Shown here: positions 44,957 through 53,599 of the stretch, in pieces | How the letters are laid out: the number at the start of each line of letters is the position of its first letter | How positions within the stretch are numbered: position 1 is the first letter of the stretch | NCBI GenBank assembly: GCA_910574805.1 | Contig: CAJTCV010000002.1 | Coordinates: forward strand, 359,561 to 423,560 | Origin: Lachnospiraceae bacterium | GTDB taxonomy: Bacteria; Bacillota; Clostridia; Lachnospirales; Lachnospiraceae | Length of the DNA: 64,000 nucleotides | Reading direction: 5' to 3' | Made by a program: the position numbers and the translations under genes | Notes under the pieces: generated by a model | What the model was told of the DNA's origin: nothing | Seen by the model: only the letters and a program-made list of their open reading frames with translations | Database searches by the model: none

Positions 44957-45637
44957 ATGCACAGAGTGGCAACGACATCACAGATGAAAGAACTGGACCG
45001 GATCGCCATAGAGGAATGGAAGATCCCGTCTCTTACCCTGATGGAACGGGCGGCAGGGGCCGTTGCGGACCGGGTGCTGAAACTTACCGGGAAAACCGCA
45101 GAGAGGCCGCGGATCACCATCTTCTGCGGCCCTGGAAATAACGGCGGCGACGGGATCGCAGCGGCAAGACTTCTGCTTGCAAAAGGCTGTGAAGTCCGTG
45201 CCTTTCTGGTGGGGGATCGAGGAAAGATGACGCCGGACTCCCTGGCCATGGAGCAGAAACTGATTCTGGCAGGTGGGATTCTGGAATATGATCTGGCAGA
45301 GCAGGCAGCCCTGCAGGAATGGATGAAAGGCAGCGCATGCATGGTGGATGCACTGTTTGGCGTGGGACTTCGCCGTCCCATAACGGGAGACTTCTTATGG
45401 GCGGTCCGCCGGATGAACGAAGCCCCCTGCCCGGTGGTCGCCTGCGATATCCCGTCAGGGATCGACGGAGACACGGGCGTCGTCCTGGGCGAGGCCGTCC
45501 GCGCTGCCTGGACCGTGACCTTCACCTGCTCCAAATACGGACTGGAGCAGGGAGAGGGAAAAGCGTACGCAGGGACAGTGGAAGTGGCGGATATTGGGAT
45601 TCCGGAGGAAGTGATCAGACGTTTCTGGCAGAAGTAA
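44957..45637 (+). CDS. NAD(P)H-hydrate epimerase (YjeF N-terminal domain)
   Basis: 226 aa from ATG 44957, 6 nt behind GGAGG. The protein is the epimerase domain alone, with GPGNNGGDGIAAARLLL as phosphate- and K+-binding loop, VDALFGVGLRRP and ACDIPSGIDGDTG as conserved motifs. It interconverts the R and S forms of hydrated NAD(P)H for repair by the dehydratase, which in many bacteria is fused as a C-terminal domain; here that half is missing and must be encoded elsewhere. It lies 20 nt after the DUF4132 gene, so probably on its transcript. Confidence 0.88.
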   Translation: MHRVATTSQMKELDRIAIEEWKIPSLTLMERAAGAVADRVLKLTGKTAERPRITIFCGPGNNGGDGIAAARLLLAKGCEVRAFLVGDRGKMTPDSLAMEQKLILAGGILEYDLAEQAALQEWMKGSACMVDALFGVGLRRPITGDFLWAVRRMNEAPCPVVACDIPSGIDGDTGVVLGEAVRAAWTVTFTCSKYGLEQGEGKAYAGTVEVADIGIPEEVIRRFWQK

Positions 45638-45645
45638 TTTTGTAT

Positions 45646-45674
45646 TGCTTTTGTGCGTACGTTCGTGTATGATA
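45646..45674 (+). promoter_or_regulatory. Candidate promoter of the antitoxin-GNAT pair
   Basis: TTGCTT (45646-45651), 17-bp spacer containing the palindrome CGTACG, TATGAT (45669-45674), 37 bp before the antitoxin start. The dyad could be an autorepressor site. Confidence 0.6.
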
Positions 45675-45710
45675 TAAAAAGAATCACAAAAACGGAAGGG
45701 AGTTTTTCAG

Positions 45711-46013
45711 ATGGCAAAGTCAGCAAATGTTTATGCACGGATAGAACCAGAGATCAAAGAACAGGCAGAAATGATTTTAAATGCACTGGGAATTCCGGCA
45801 TCCAATGCGATTACCATGTTTTATAAGCAGATTATTCTCCAAAAGGGTCTGCCCTTTGATGTGAAGCTGCCGGAACATCCGCTGGATGTCAGCCTTATGA
45901 CGCCGGAACAGTTGAATATGGAATTAGAGAGAGGATATGCGGATATACAGGAAGGGCATACGATTTCGGCTCCGGAGGTTTTTAAGGAAATCCAAAGGAG
46001 AATCATACGATGA
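45711..46013 (+). CDS. RelB/DinJ-type antitoxin-like protein
   Basis: 100 aa. The N-terminal half has the ribbon-helix-helix of DinJ/RelB antitoxins: SANVYARIEPEIKEQAE, ILNALGIPASNAITMFYKQI and ILQKGLPFDV are family hallmarks. The remaining half, with LMTPEQLNMELERGYADIQ, is the usual toxin-binding tail. DinJ normally pairs with a YafQ RNase, which is not present. Its stop overlaps the start of a GNAT acetyltransferase gene by 4 nt, so the pair is cotranslated. Other RHH antitoxins (TacA) are known to neutralise GNAT toxins. Confidence 0.85.
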   Translation: MAKSANVYARIEPEIKEQAEMILNALGIPASNAITMFYKQIILQKGLPFDVKLPEHPLDVSLMTPEQLNMELERGYADIQEGHTISAPEVFKEIQRRIIR

Positions 46014-46492
46014 ACACAGAAATTATCCCGGCCTACAGACATAAAGAAGAGATCCGTGCGCTGTTTTCGGAGTACACAAGTATGCTGACAGCCAATGATC
46101 CGTCCATGCAGGGTTATCTTGCGATCCAGAACTATGAGGAAGAACTCAGCCATCTGGAAGAAAAATACGGCCCTCCCTCCGGGCGGCTGTATCTGGCACG
46201 CTACGGCAAAGAGGCCGCGGGCTGTATCGGCCTGAAAAAAATAGATGACCAGAACTGTGAGATGAAACGCTTTTACGTAAGACCGCAGTTCAGAGGACGA
46301 AAGCTGGGCGTACAGCTGATGCAGAAAATCATCATGGATGCCAGAGAAATCGGTTATTCCCATATGCTGCTGGATACACTTCCCTTTCTGGAAGATGCAA
46401 TTCGGATGTATAAGAAATCCGGATTTTATACCATTGACCGCTATAACGACAGCCCTGTAAGTACGTCGATTTATATGAGGCTGGATCTTTAG
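46010..46492 (+). CDS. GNAT family N-acetyltransferase
   Basis: 160 aa, one GNAT domain. The acetyl-CoA pyrophosphate loop is in RPQFRGRKLGVQLMQ (R/Q-x-x-G-R/x pattern), and the C-terminal MYKKSGFYTIDRYND is typical. It starts inside the antitoxin stop (ATGA). It is near the size of tRNA-acetylating TacT toxins, but looks closer to general small-molecule or peptide acetyltransferases of Firmicutes. Being coupled to an antitoxin suggests, but does not prove, a toxin role. It is followed 74 bp later by the second DUF4132 gene. Confidence 0.88.
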   Translation: MNTEIIPAYRHKEEIRALFSEYTSMLTANDPSMQGYLAIQNYEEELSHLEEKYGPPSGRLYLARYGKEAAGCIGLKKIDDQNCEMKRFYVRPQFRGRKLGVQLMQKIIMDAREIGYSHMLLDTLPFLEDAIRMYKKSGFYTIDRYNDSPVSTSIYMRLDL

Positions 46493-46566
46493 ATGGAAAT
46501 GAGAAGAACTCAGCCGGATCACAGCGAAAGAACAGACCCGGAGAGAACAACAAGGAGCAGAAGAAC

Positions 46567-49500
46567 ATGATTACAGCAGACACAAAAGGCGAGGCAGTAA
46601 GGGAGAAATTTTTTAAAGCGATCAGCTTATCAAAAGCAAACAGAGAACTTGCAGAGCGCTACCTGGATATGGACCTGCCGGAGGATGAGGGGCTTCTTTC
46701 ACAGGCGGAGCATCAGAGTCTGGAACTGACGATGCCCCGTTACCTGTGGGAAGACGGAGATTATCCCGGCTGGTTAAGGAAAAGGAAACGGACGGAAGAG
46801 CTTGGGCGCTGCATGCGCTTTCTGGCGGCCGTGGGCGGGTCCACGGCGGGGGCGCTTTTGAACGATTTCAAGCCGCCCGCCCGTCTTTTGGAGCTGGAGG
46901 AATCGCTGGTCTTCCTGACCGGCGCCCATGCAGAGGAACAGAAGACGGCGATCCGGGCGGGGATGTGCGTCCAGTTTCTCCACCGGCGGAAGCCGGAAGA
47001 AGTGAAGGCGTTTTGTCAGTCCGGCGCGGAGGATCCGGATCTCTTCCTGCGGGCGGCGGCATATTGTTACGACCTCACCCGGTTCGGGAAGGTGAGCAAT
47101 ACAAGGATGCTCCTTCTGGCCCTGTATCTGCATCACAAGGAGCCCGGGACGGCTCCGGAGATTGTGCAGGAGCTGGAGGCGAGCCTGATCGCCTCTTTTC
47201 TGGACCTGTCGGCTTTTGAGAAGCGGGAGCTGGTGACCCTGGAGAACTACGCCAGGAATGCAGAGAAGGACACGCCGTTTCCCCACCGAATCCTGTCCAT
47301 CTATCAGGAGCGGCGGTCGGGCATCGAGAGCGGTTTTCTCTCCGGCTGCGCATTTCTGGCGGTGAAACATTCTCTGCGTTTTGAGATCATCCTGCGGATG
47401 ATGGCGGCGGTCAACACCGTGGAAAGAGCGCCGCTGGGGAGGAATCTGCGGCGCCGGGGGAGGAATCTGATGCTGGAGACCTGTATGGGGATCGCAGAGG
47501 AGGCGTGGTTTGACACCCGTATGGAGGAGATGGAAGACATGCTTCCGATCCCGGATGAGGGCTACGTCCTGTATTGTCTGGATCTGGGTTACAGGAAAGC
47601 GGTGGAGCGGATGGCCGTCAAATGCCCCGAAGGGGTCAAAAAGGCTGCGGAGGAGGCGGACAGCGGCCTGTACCGGGAACTGATGGAAATCATACGGGAT
47701 ACAGGGCTGTGCCGGGAGCTTCAGGTGAATTACAAGGCAGTCTGGCATGAGAAGCTGGCTTCCGAGATCGTCTCCAGAGTCTGCCCGGGAAAAGAGGACG
47801 CGAAAAACTATATGCTGGGCGTCTGCTCTGCGGAAGCGCTGAGTCCTCATATGAAGGAATGGGGAAATGACCTGTATGAAGAAAAAGAAAATCATCAGCG
47901 GTTTTTGTCTTTGAAGCGTCTGGAACCGTCCATGTACCGGCGGGGGCTGGTGCTTCAGGCGCTGCGGAAGATGGCCGGATATTTCGCCCACTATCCGGTG
48001 TATGAGGAGGAGGCTTTTTCCGGCAGGCCGGAAGACCTGCTCTGCGATCCACGGCAGATCGGCGGGATCTTAGACCTTTTTGCCGAGGAGCATATCCCCG
48101 TCTTTTATCAGACGGAGGCCGTAAGCGGCATGGGAGAGAGTCTGAATAAAAAGAAGAAAGCGCTGTATCTGGAACGGTGCGCAAAAGCTCTGTCAGAGCG
48201 CGCAGCGGCGCAGAATCCGGAACGCTGGGAAGAGGGGATGAAACGGGCGGTACAGGAGGGGAGCGCTCCGGCCTGCTGCCTGGGACTTGCGATTCTGGCT
48301 CGCCAGGGTGATCGTTACCGGGATCTTTTCCTCTCCTGCGCGGGAAACAGCGCAAAACAGGTGCGCACGAAACTTTTTGAGATCTGCCGGGAATATCCGG
48401 AGTGGAAGCCGCAGGTTCTGACGCTGCTTACGTCAAAGAAGGTGAAAGAACGGGAGTTTGCCGTCCTGCTTCTGGAAGAATGGGGGGATTCCTCCTGCCT
48501 GGAGGCCGTCCAGGAGGCATACGGACGGGAGAAGAATAAAAAGCTGGCAGCTTCTCTGGCGGCGCTGGCCGAAGCGCTGGAACAGGAAGCGAAAGGAGCG
48601 AACGGGTCCGGACGGGCGAAGCGGGCCGAGGAGCGTCTGGCGGCGGAGATCTTCCGGGGCGGCCGGAAGAAAAAGGTAGAGTGGGTTCAGAGCCTGACGC
48701 TCCCGGAAGTACACCGAAGGGATGGAGAGAAAGCCTCTTCGGAATATCTGCTTTCGATTCTGGCGGCCTGTGCGGATCAGGAGCCTGCCGGGATCAGCGA
48801 GGATGCGAACAGACTGGCGGCGCCTCTGAAACCAGAGGAGCTGTCCGGATATATGCGGTCGCTGTATGAGGGCTGGCTGTCCGCAGGAGCAGAGGCAAAG
48901 AAGCGCTGGGTGCTCTATGGAGTGTCCGTACATGGCGGACAGTCGATGATCCCGGTATTTCTCACGCAGATCAGAGACTGGGCGGAGCATCAAAGAGGGG
49001 CCATGGCAGCGGAGGCTGTGCGCGCCCTTGCCCTGAACGGAAGTCTGGAGGCGCTGCGTCTGGTGGATCAGATGTCCAGAAAATACAAATTCCGTCAGGT
49101 GAAAAACGCGGCGGGAGAGGCGCTGAAGCAGGCGGCGACGGCCCTTGGCATCAGCCGGGAAGAGCTGGAGGACCGCCTGGTGCCGGATCTGGGCTTTGAC
49201 GGAAAGGCGGCGCGGGTCTTCGACTACGGTGCCCGCAGTTTTACCGTCCACTTAAGTCCTGCGCTGGAGTTGGAAGTCTGTGACAGCAGCGGAAAACGTC
49301 TGAAGAATCTGCCCGCCCCCGGCAGACAGGATGATCCGGAGAAAGCAGTGTCGGCGAATCAGGCGTTCAAACAGATGAAAAAGCAGCTGAAAGAAGTGGC
49401 CGGGAGCCAGAAGCTCCGTCTGGAGCAGGCCCTGTCAACCCAGCGCTTTTGGGAACCGGACAAATGGAAAGCTCTTTTCGTGAACCATCCGGTCATGCAG

Positions 49501-50118
49501 CTCTTTGCCATGAGCCTGATCTGGGGCGTATACGAGGGAACAGAGCCTGGAGGAACCTTCCGCTATATGGAGGACGGAAGCTTTAACACGGCAGATGAGG
49601 AAGCGTATCCCTTCCCGGAGTCCGGAAAGATCGGCCTTGTACATCCGCTGGAGCTGCCGGAGGAAGTGCTCGCTGCCTGGAAGGAACAGTTTTCGGATTA
49701 TGAGATCACACAGCCCTTCGAACAGCTTGACCGCCCGGTCTTCCGGGTGACGGAGGAGGAGAGGAAAGAAATGTCCCTTACCCGGTTCGAGGGCCGGACC
49801 CTGAACGGCCTGTCTCTGTCCGGGCGGCTTCTGAAGACGGGGTGGTTTCGGGGCGAGATCCTGGATGCAGGCTTTTTTGAAAATTTTTATCGGAGAGACG
49901 GGTCGTTCGGCGCAGAACTGACGTTCTCCGGCTGTCCGGTGAACTATGAAAACGAAGAAGTGACCATTCACCGGCTGTATTTCTACCGCCTGTCCGAAGG
50001 CCCTTCCGGAAACGGCGCATTCCGGAAGGAAGACCGGTGCCTGCCGGGAGAAGTGGAGCCGCGGTATTTCAGCGAGGTGATGCTGCAGGTTGGGAAGGCG
50101 GTTGGGGTTCGTGTTTAG
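46567..50118 (+). CDS. Large DUF4132 (MolR-like) protein, copy 2
   Basis: 1183 aa, soluble. Ribosome site AAGGAG 7-8 nt before ATG 46567. It aligns with copy 1 throughout: the N-terminal LSQAEHQSLELTMPR, the mid-region WVLYGVSVHGGQSMIP and the C-terminal DUF4132 block with LVPDLGFDGKAARVFDYG, RYMEDGSFNTADEEAYPFPE, and QFSDYEITQPFEQLDRPVF. HEAT-like repeats lie in the middle. Divergence between the copies is substantial, so the duplication is not recent. The last codons overlap a collapsed P-loop kinase gene. Confidence 0.85.
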   Translation: MITADTKGEAVREKFFKAISLSKANRELAERYLDMDLPEDEGLLSQAEHQSLELTMPRYLWEDGDYPGWLRKRKRTEELGRCMRFLAAVGGSTAGALLNDFKPPARLLELEESLVFLTGAHAEEQKTAIRAGMCVQFLHRRKPEEVKAFCQSGAEDPDLFLRAAAYCYDLTRFGKVSNTRMLLLALYLHHKEPGTAPEIVQELEASLIASFLDLSAFEKRELVTLENYARNAEKDTPFPHRILSIYQERRSGIESGFLSGCAFLAVKHSLRFEIILRMMAAVNTVERAPLGRNLRRRGRNLMLETCMGIAEEAWFDTRMEEMEDMLPIPDEGYVLYCLDLGYRKAVERMAVKCPEGVKKAAEEADSGLYRELMEIIRDTGLCRELQVNYKAVWHEKLASEIVSRVCPGKEDAKNYMLGVCSAEALSPHMKEWGNDLYEEKENHQRFLSLKRLEPSMYRRGLVLQALRKMAGYFAHYPVYEEEAFSGRPEDLLCDPRQIGGILDLFAEEHIPVFYQTEAVSGMGESLNKKKKALYLERCAKALSERAAAQNPERWEEGMKRAVQEGSAPACCLGLAILARQGDRYRDLFLSCAGNSAKQVRTKLFEICREYPEWKPQVLTLLTSKKVKEREFAVLLLEEWGDSSCLEAVQEAYGREKNKKLAASLAALAEALEQEAKGANGSGRAKRAEERLAAEIFRGGRKKKVEWVQSLTLPEVHRRDGEKASSEYLLSILAACADQEPAGISEDANRLAAPLKPEELSGYMRSLYEGWLSAGAEAKKRWVLYGVSVHGGQSMIPVFLTQIRDWAEHQRGAMAAEAVRALALNGSLEALRLVDQMSRKYKFRQVKNAAGEALKQAATALGISREELEDRLVPDLGFDGKAARVFDYGARSFTVHLSPALELEVCDSSGKRLKNLPAPGRQDDPEKAVSANQAFKQMKKQLKEVAGSQKLRLEQALSTQRFWEPDKWKALFVNHPVMQLFAMSLIWGVYEGTEPGGTFRYMEDGSFNTADEEAYPFPESGKIGLVHPLELPEEVLAAWKEQFSDYEITQPFEQLDRPVFRVTEEERKEMSLTRFEGRTLNGLSLSGRLLKTGWFRGEILDAGFFENFYRRDGSFGAELTFSGCPVNYENEEVTIHRLYFYRLSEGPSGNGAFRKEDRCLPGEVEPRYFSEVMLQVGKAVGVRV

Positions 50119-50295
50119 CAAAGTGATTGTGATCGGCTGCCCGGGAGCGGGAAAAAGTACATTTTCGAGAAGGTTCCGCAGAATGATTTCCCCTTGATTT
50201 ATGAACAAATAAACCGATTTCGAGAGGGGAAAAATATAACGGTTTTCCATTCGAGAAATGAGATACAGGAATATTTTGACAAAACATTTGGCTGA
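50111..50295 (+). pseudogene. Collapsed P-loop kinase gene (FlaR/topology-modulation-like)
   Basis: From GTG 50111, overlapping the DUF4132 stop, the reading VIVIGCPGAGKSTFSRRFR is the start of an AAA/P-loop kinase of the topology-modulation type, cut short at a TGA (50195-50197). In the next frame FPLIYEQINRFREGKNITV and FHSRNEIQEYFDKTFG follow, matching the C-terminal end of the same family, ending at TGA 50293. About 100 residues from the middle are missing, so this is an internal deletion with frameshift. The stretch is also more A/T-rich than its neighbours. Confidence 0.75.
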
Positions 50296-50384
50296 CGGAT
50301 TCCGGCTCAAAATTCACGGAACGGGCGCAGATACAGAACATTTGCAGTGCCGCCGACGAAAACGGCGGCGGAAAGGAAGGCAGG

Positions 50385-51320
50385 ATGGAAATTAACAGGA
50401 CGGCACAGACGCAGCCCGGGAAACAGGATGCTGTATCCGGAAGAATGCAGTCTGTAAAAGGAATGGAGGAAGGGGACCATACGGGTCTGCGCTTAAGCGG
50501 AGAGCTTCCGGCGGCCAGGCAGCTGGATCTGTATGAACCGGGTCAGAAGGACGGAATTGACTGGGACTATGTGTCGTTCAGGATGAGCGGCAGTATTTCT
50601 CTGGAGAACGGGGATCAGATCATGCGTCATGTCAACAGCGCTGTTTCGGTCTATGTGACGACAAAGACCAGGCTGGAAGAACAGTATGCCGGTCAGGAGG
50701 AGGTCCTGGCTGAAAAGCTGGGAAAGCTGGACCATATGTTTGCACAGTTTAAGCAGAGGACCGTCAGTTCCTACGGACAGAGCGTGGGCGGATTTTACGA
50801 AAAACTGGGAAATAAGGGAATAAAAGACCGTATGGGAGTTAATCTTTCTGCTGCCGTCGACCAGCGGGTAAAAGATATGGAAGCGATGGTGGAAGAGGGG
50901 CGTTTTGATCGCGCAAAAGAAAATTCCTGGCAGCTTTTGGAGATTGCGCTTGATGTCAGCAGTCTGGAGGAAGAGAAAAACGGAACCGTATTTCATCATT
51001 CGGCGGAGGAAGGAGAGACATATTACAGCCTGAATGATCTGCAGGCGGCAGGTGCGGCGGCGAAGGAGGCGGCCACGGTCAAAGAAAAGATCCAAAACCT
51101 GATTCATGACGAAAACCTGGAATTTCAGATGACCTTCCAGCACCGGAGGCTTTTGGAATTTCTGGAGCACCTGACAGCAGGCAGGGAGATGGAAAACATC
51201 ATTCGACAGTCCATGGGAACATTTACAGGGCACGTTTTTAGCAGCGGATCCGGTGGATCAGGCGGACGGGAAAAGAGTCTGGAGGTACAGGCGGCATCTT
51301 CCTTTTCTGCTTATGCGTAG
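50385..51320 (+). CDS. Unknown 311-aa helical protein
   Basis: Start ATG 50385 behind AAGGAAGG. It is hydrophilic, helical and has no signal peptide. A low-complexity start is followed by a region with WDYVSFRMSGSISLENG, a helical/coiled-coil body of about 200 residues (about 80-285), and a Gly/Ser-rich tail GSGGSGGREK ending SSFSAYA. I do not recognise a family; the tail has the look of an unfolded spacer. A small hairpin (GCCGCCG/CGGCGGC, 50349-50369) lies just before its ribosome site. It stands alone between the pseudogene and the convergent BlaR gene. Confidence 0.7.
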   Translation: MEINRTAQTQPGKQDAVSGRMQSVKGMEEGDHTGLRLSGELPAARQLDLYEPGQKDGIDWDYVSFRMSGSISLENGDQIMRHVNSAVSVYVTTKTRLEEQYAGQEEVLAEKLGKLDHMFAQFKQRTVSSYGQSVGGFYEKLGNKGIKDRMGVNLSAAVDQRVKDMEAMVEEGRFDRAKENSWQLLEIALDVSSLEEEKNGTVFHHSAEEGETYYSLNDLQAAGAAAKEAATVKEKIQNLIHDENLEFQMTFQHRRLLEFLEHLTAGREMENIIRQSMGTFTGHVFSSGSGGSGGREKSLEVQAASSFSAYA

Positions 51321-51343
51321 CCGGTATGAAAACTGCCCCTCCC

Positions 51344-53152
51344 TCACTGCAGATACGGCTCCACCTGGTTGGAGGCGTGGGCGAAGAGGGTATCATACCA
51401 GAACTGTCCGGTTTCTGCAGTATCGGCGTCAGCGGGCAGTGTTCCTCTGGTCCCAAGCAGTTCTTCGCATACCAGCGCCATGATCCAACCCTCCAGTCCG
51501 GTCTCGCCGCCCTGCTGAAACCGACGGAAGCAGTATTGCAGCGTATAGTCTCCATAATAAGTAAGTTCCCGGTATTCCAGCGCGTGCGCCTCTATGTAGT
51601 CCCCGGGTGCGGAGGAGGCGGCAGGGGAGGAGCATATGGTGTCCAGCAGGCGGCGGATGACCGTATCGGTGTCAAGTCCGCTGTATTCCACAGCCTGTCG
51701 GTAGCAACTCTGTATCTGGGGCAGGATGAATTTCTGGCTGTCGATCCCGTCGGCGGCCAGAGCCGCCGGAAACCGGTTCCGGATATCTTCCGTAAAATAG
51801 CTGCCGTCCCGGGGTTCCCAGTAATCTTTTAAAAGAAAGGTATCGTCTGTTCTTTCAAAGGTCAGCGCTACGGGGATATGGCTGCCGCCCACATCTTCGA
51901 TTCCCGTTTCTGATATGTTACAGGTTTGATACAGTGCCCATCCATAAGCAGTGAACGTTTGTTCGCTGCTTTTATCGGCCGGACTTTGGGATTCGGTACC
52001 CAATATGGCAAAATCGCAGCACGCCAGATCATACTTTTCCGGACGGGAAGAGGCGTTGTGCTCCAGGATGGCGGCGCGGGCTGCCTGCATGAGAGAGGCG
52101 ACGGCGGGATCCGTGTCGTCTGAGGGCTGTTCTGCGGGCGGGCCGGCTGCCTCCGGCGGGCGATGGGTTTCCCCGCTGTCCGTGGGGATCCCGGCCTGAT
52201 CGGGAGCGGCCTCTTTTGGCGGGGCGGTCAGAAAGCACACGGCGGTCAGGATGCAGGTCGCCGCTGCCGCCGCCGGGAGCCAGCATGCAGGCTTTTGATA
52301 GTGAAGGATCCGGTTTACCCGCTTTTTTACGCCGACCTCTCCAAAGGCCAGAGGACAGGTCATGACCAGCCGCTGCTGCAGGCTGCAGGTTACCAGCGCG
52401 TGGGAGTAGGCTTTCTTTTCCTCCGGACCAAGATTCCGGATCACTTTTTCGTCGCAGGCAAGCTCCAGATCCCGGCAGAAGAGAAGATAGGCCGCCCACA
52501 TAAGGGGGTGGAACCAGTAGACCGCAAGCAGCAGACAGGAAAGGGGCTTCCACCAGTGGTCCAGCCGCTTCAGGTGCGCCTGCTCATGGGCCAGGATATA
52601 TGGAAGCTGCGCCGGGTCCGTGCCGGCGGGAAGATAGATCCGGGGGCGCAGCAATCCAAGGATAAAGGGAGAACTCACGGCGTCGCAGAGCCTTGTATGG
52701 TCCCTGAAAGGGATGGATTCCCGGACTCTGCCGTGAATCCGGACCAGGGAGAGAAGCCCGTGGGCGAGCAGACAGAAGGCCCCGATCCCCCAGAGGACAG
52801 CGGCAAAGAAGGTCCAGACATACAGCGGATTGACGCTGGCGTATGGAGAGGGTGCGAACGTATCCCGGATGACCGGGTTCAGTGCATGGTCCAGAGCAGG
52901 GACGCCGCTTTGAATGCCGGGTTCCGGCGCGTACTGAACCGTATAAGGGCTGAGCGTCTCGGCACTTGGCAGGAGGCTTAGAGGGCTTGTGAGGGAAAAG
53001 GGGCAGAGCAGGCGGAGGGCGACGATGCCCCAGAGGGCGCAGGAGAACCATCCAGGCGCCTTTCGGAAGAGAAAGCGAAGCGTCAGGACGGCCAGGATCA
53101 GCCATCCGGCGGCCATACTTCTGTTAAATAACTGCAAAAAGATGAGCTCCAT
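51344..53152 (-). CDS. BlaR1/MecR1-like M56 family zinc metallopeptidase
   Basis: 602 aa. Four membrane helices at the N-terminus surround a cytosolic M56 protease domain with the zinc motif HEQAH (His189, Glu190, His193) in YILAHEQAHLKRLDHWWKP. A fifth helix near 285-305 leads into an exported C-terminal domain of about 290 residues. That domain lacks the SxxK/KTG motifs of a penicillin-binding sensor, so the ligand is probably not a beta-lactam through BlaR1-type acylation. It is 3 bp after the BlaI-like gene, forming the usual repressor-protease pair in which the protease inactivates the repressor. Confidence 0.88.
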   Translation of the reverse strand: MELIFLQLFNRSMAAGWLILAVLTLRFLFRKAPGWFSCALWGIVALRLLCPFSLTSPLSLLPSAETLSPYTVQYAPEPGIQSGVPALDHALNPVIRDTFAPSPYASVNPLYVWTFFAAVLWGIGAFCLLAHGLLSLVRIHGRVRESIPFRDHTRLCDAVSSPFILGLLRPRIYLPAGTDPAQLPYILAHEQAHLKRLDHWWKPLSCLLLAVYWFHPLMWAAYLLFCRDLELACDEKVIRNLGPEEKKAYSHALVTCSLQQRLVMTCPLAFGEVGVKKRVNRILHYQKPACWLPAAAAATCILTAVCFLTAPPKEAAPDQAGIPTDSGETHRPPEAAGPPAEQPSDDTDPAVASLMQAARAAILEHNASSRPEKYDLACCDFAILGTESQSPADKSSEQTFTAYGWALYQTCNISETGIEDVGGSHIPVALTFERTDDTFLLKDYWEPRDGSYFTEDIRNRFPAALAADGIDSQKFILPQIQSCYRQAVEYSGLDTDTVIRRLLDTICSSPAASSAPGDYIEAHALEYRELTYYGDYTLQYCFRRFQQGGETGLEGWIMALVCEELLGTRGTLPADADTAETGQFWYDTLFAHASNQVEPYLQ

Positions 53153-53155
53153 AAT

Positions 53156-53518
53156 TCAGTCCTCCTTTGCCTGATCGATGATCTGGTGCAGCCTGGCCGC
53201 CTCCTCCGGCGTCAGGGTGCTGCCCCGGGTGAACGCGGCGAGAAATGCGGGCAGTGACCCGCCAAAGGTATCTTTCACGAAGCTTCGGCTCTGCATGGCC
53301 TCAAACTGTTCACGGGAAATGAGGGAAGTGACGGTTCCCTTCTGATTCTGGAACAGTCCCTTTTCACACAGGCGTTTGATCACCGTATGAGTCGTCGTCC
53401 GTTTCCACTGAAATGCCTGCTGCGCCAGCTTTACCAGCTCCGAGGTGGTCACCGGTTCCTGCGCCCAGATCAGGTCTGCGAACCGGGCTTCGATAAGGCC
53501 TAACTGAATCTCTGCCAT
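53156..53518 (-). CDS. BlaI/MecI/CopY family transcriptional repressor
   Basis: 120 aa from ATG 53518, 6-7 nt behind GGAGG. Winged-helix domain at 8-75 with IWAQEPVTTSELVKLAQQ and TTTHTVIKRLCEKGLF, then a helical dimerisation part with FVKDTFGGSLPAFLAAF and LTPEEAARLHQIIDQ. BlaI proteins bind dyads as dimers and are cleaved by the M56 partner. Its operator dyad lies immediately upstream and overlaps its promoter, so it probably represses its own operon. No beta-lactamase gene is seen nearby. Confidence 0.93.
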   Translation of the reverse strand: MAEIQLGLIEARFADLIWAQEPVTTSELVKLAQQAFQWKRTTTHTVIKRLCEKGLFQNQKGTVTSLISREQFEAMQSRSFVKDTFGGSLPAFLAAFTRGSTLTPEEAARLHQIIDQAKED

Positions 53519-53533
53519 GATGTTTCCTCCTGA

Positions 53534-53583
53534 TGATACTACAAAGAGTAGTCTGTATGTACAGACTACTCTTTGTAGTATCA
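53534..53583 (-). promoter_or_regulatory. 50-nt perfect palindrome: BlaI operator pair and promoter
   Basis: TGATACTACAAAGAGTAG... continues to a perfect 24-bp arm, separated from its complement by TG (centre at 53558-53559). Nested in it are two dyads ACTAC-N5-GTAGT (53538-53552 and 53565-53579), 27 bp apart, as expected for BlaI boxes. On the minus strand TTGACA (53591-53586), 17-bp spacer, TAGTCT (53568-53563) gives a promoter whose -10 and spacer are covered by one dyad. The spacing of the dyads places both on one face of the helix roughly. Confidence 0.85.
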
Positions 53584-53599
53584 TTTGTCAAGTATATAT

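Noticed and set aside
46010..46492. GNAT gene as a YafQ/RelE toxin
   Set aside because: It has acetyl-CoA binding motifs and no RelE-like fold signature.
51344..53152. BlaR-like protein as a beta-lactam sensor
   Set aside because: Its exported domain lacks the SxxK and KTG motifs of penicillin-binding sensors.
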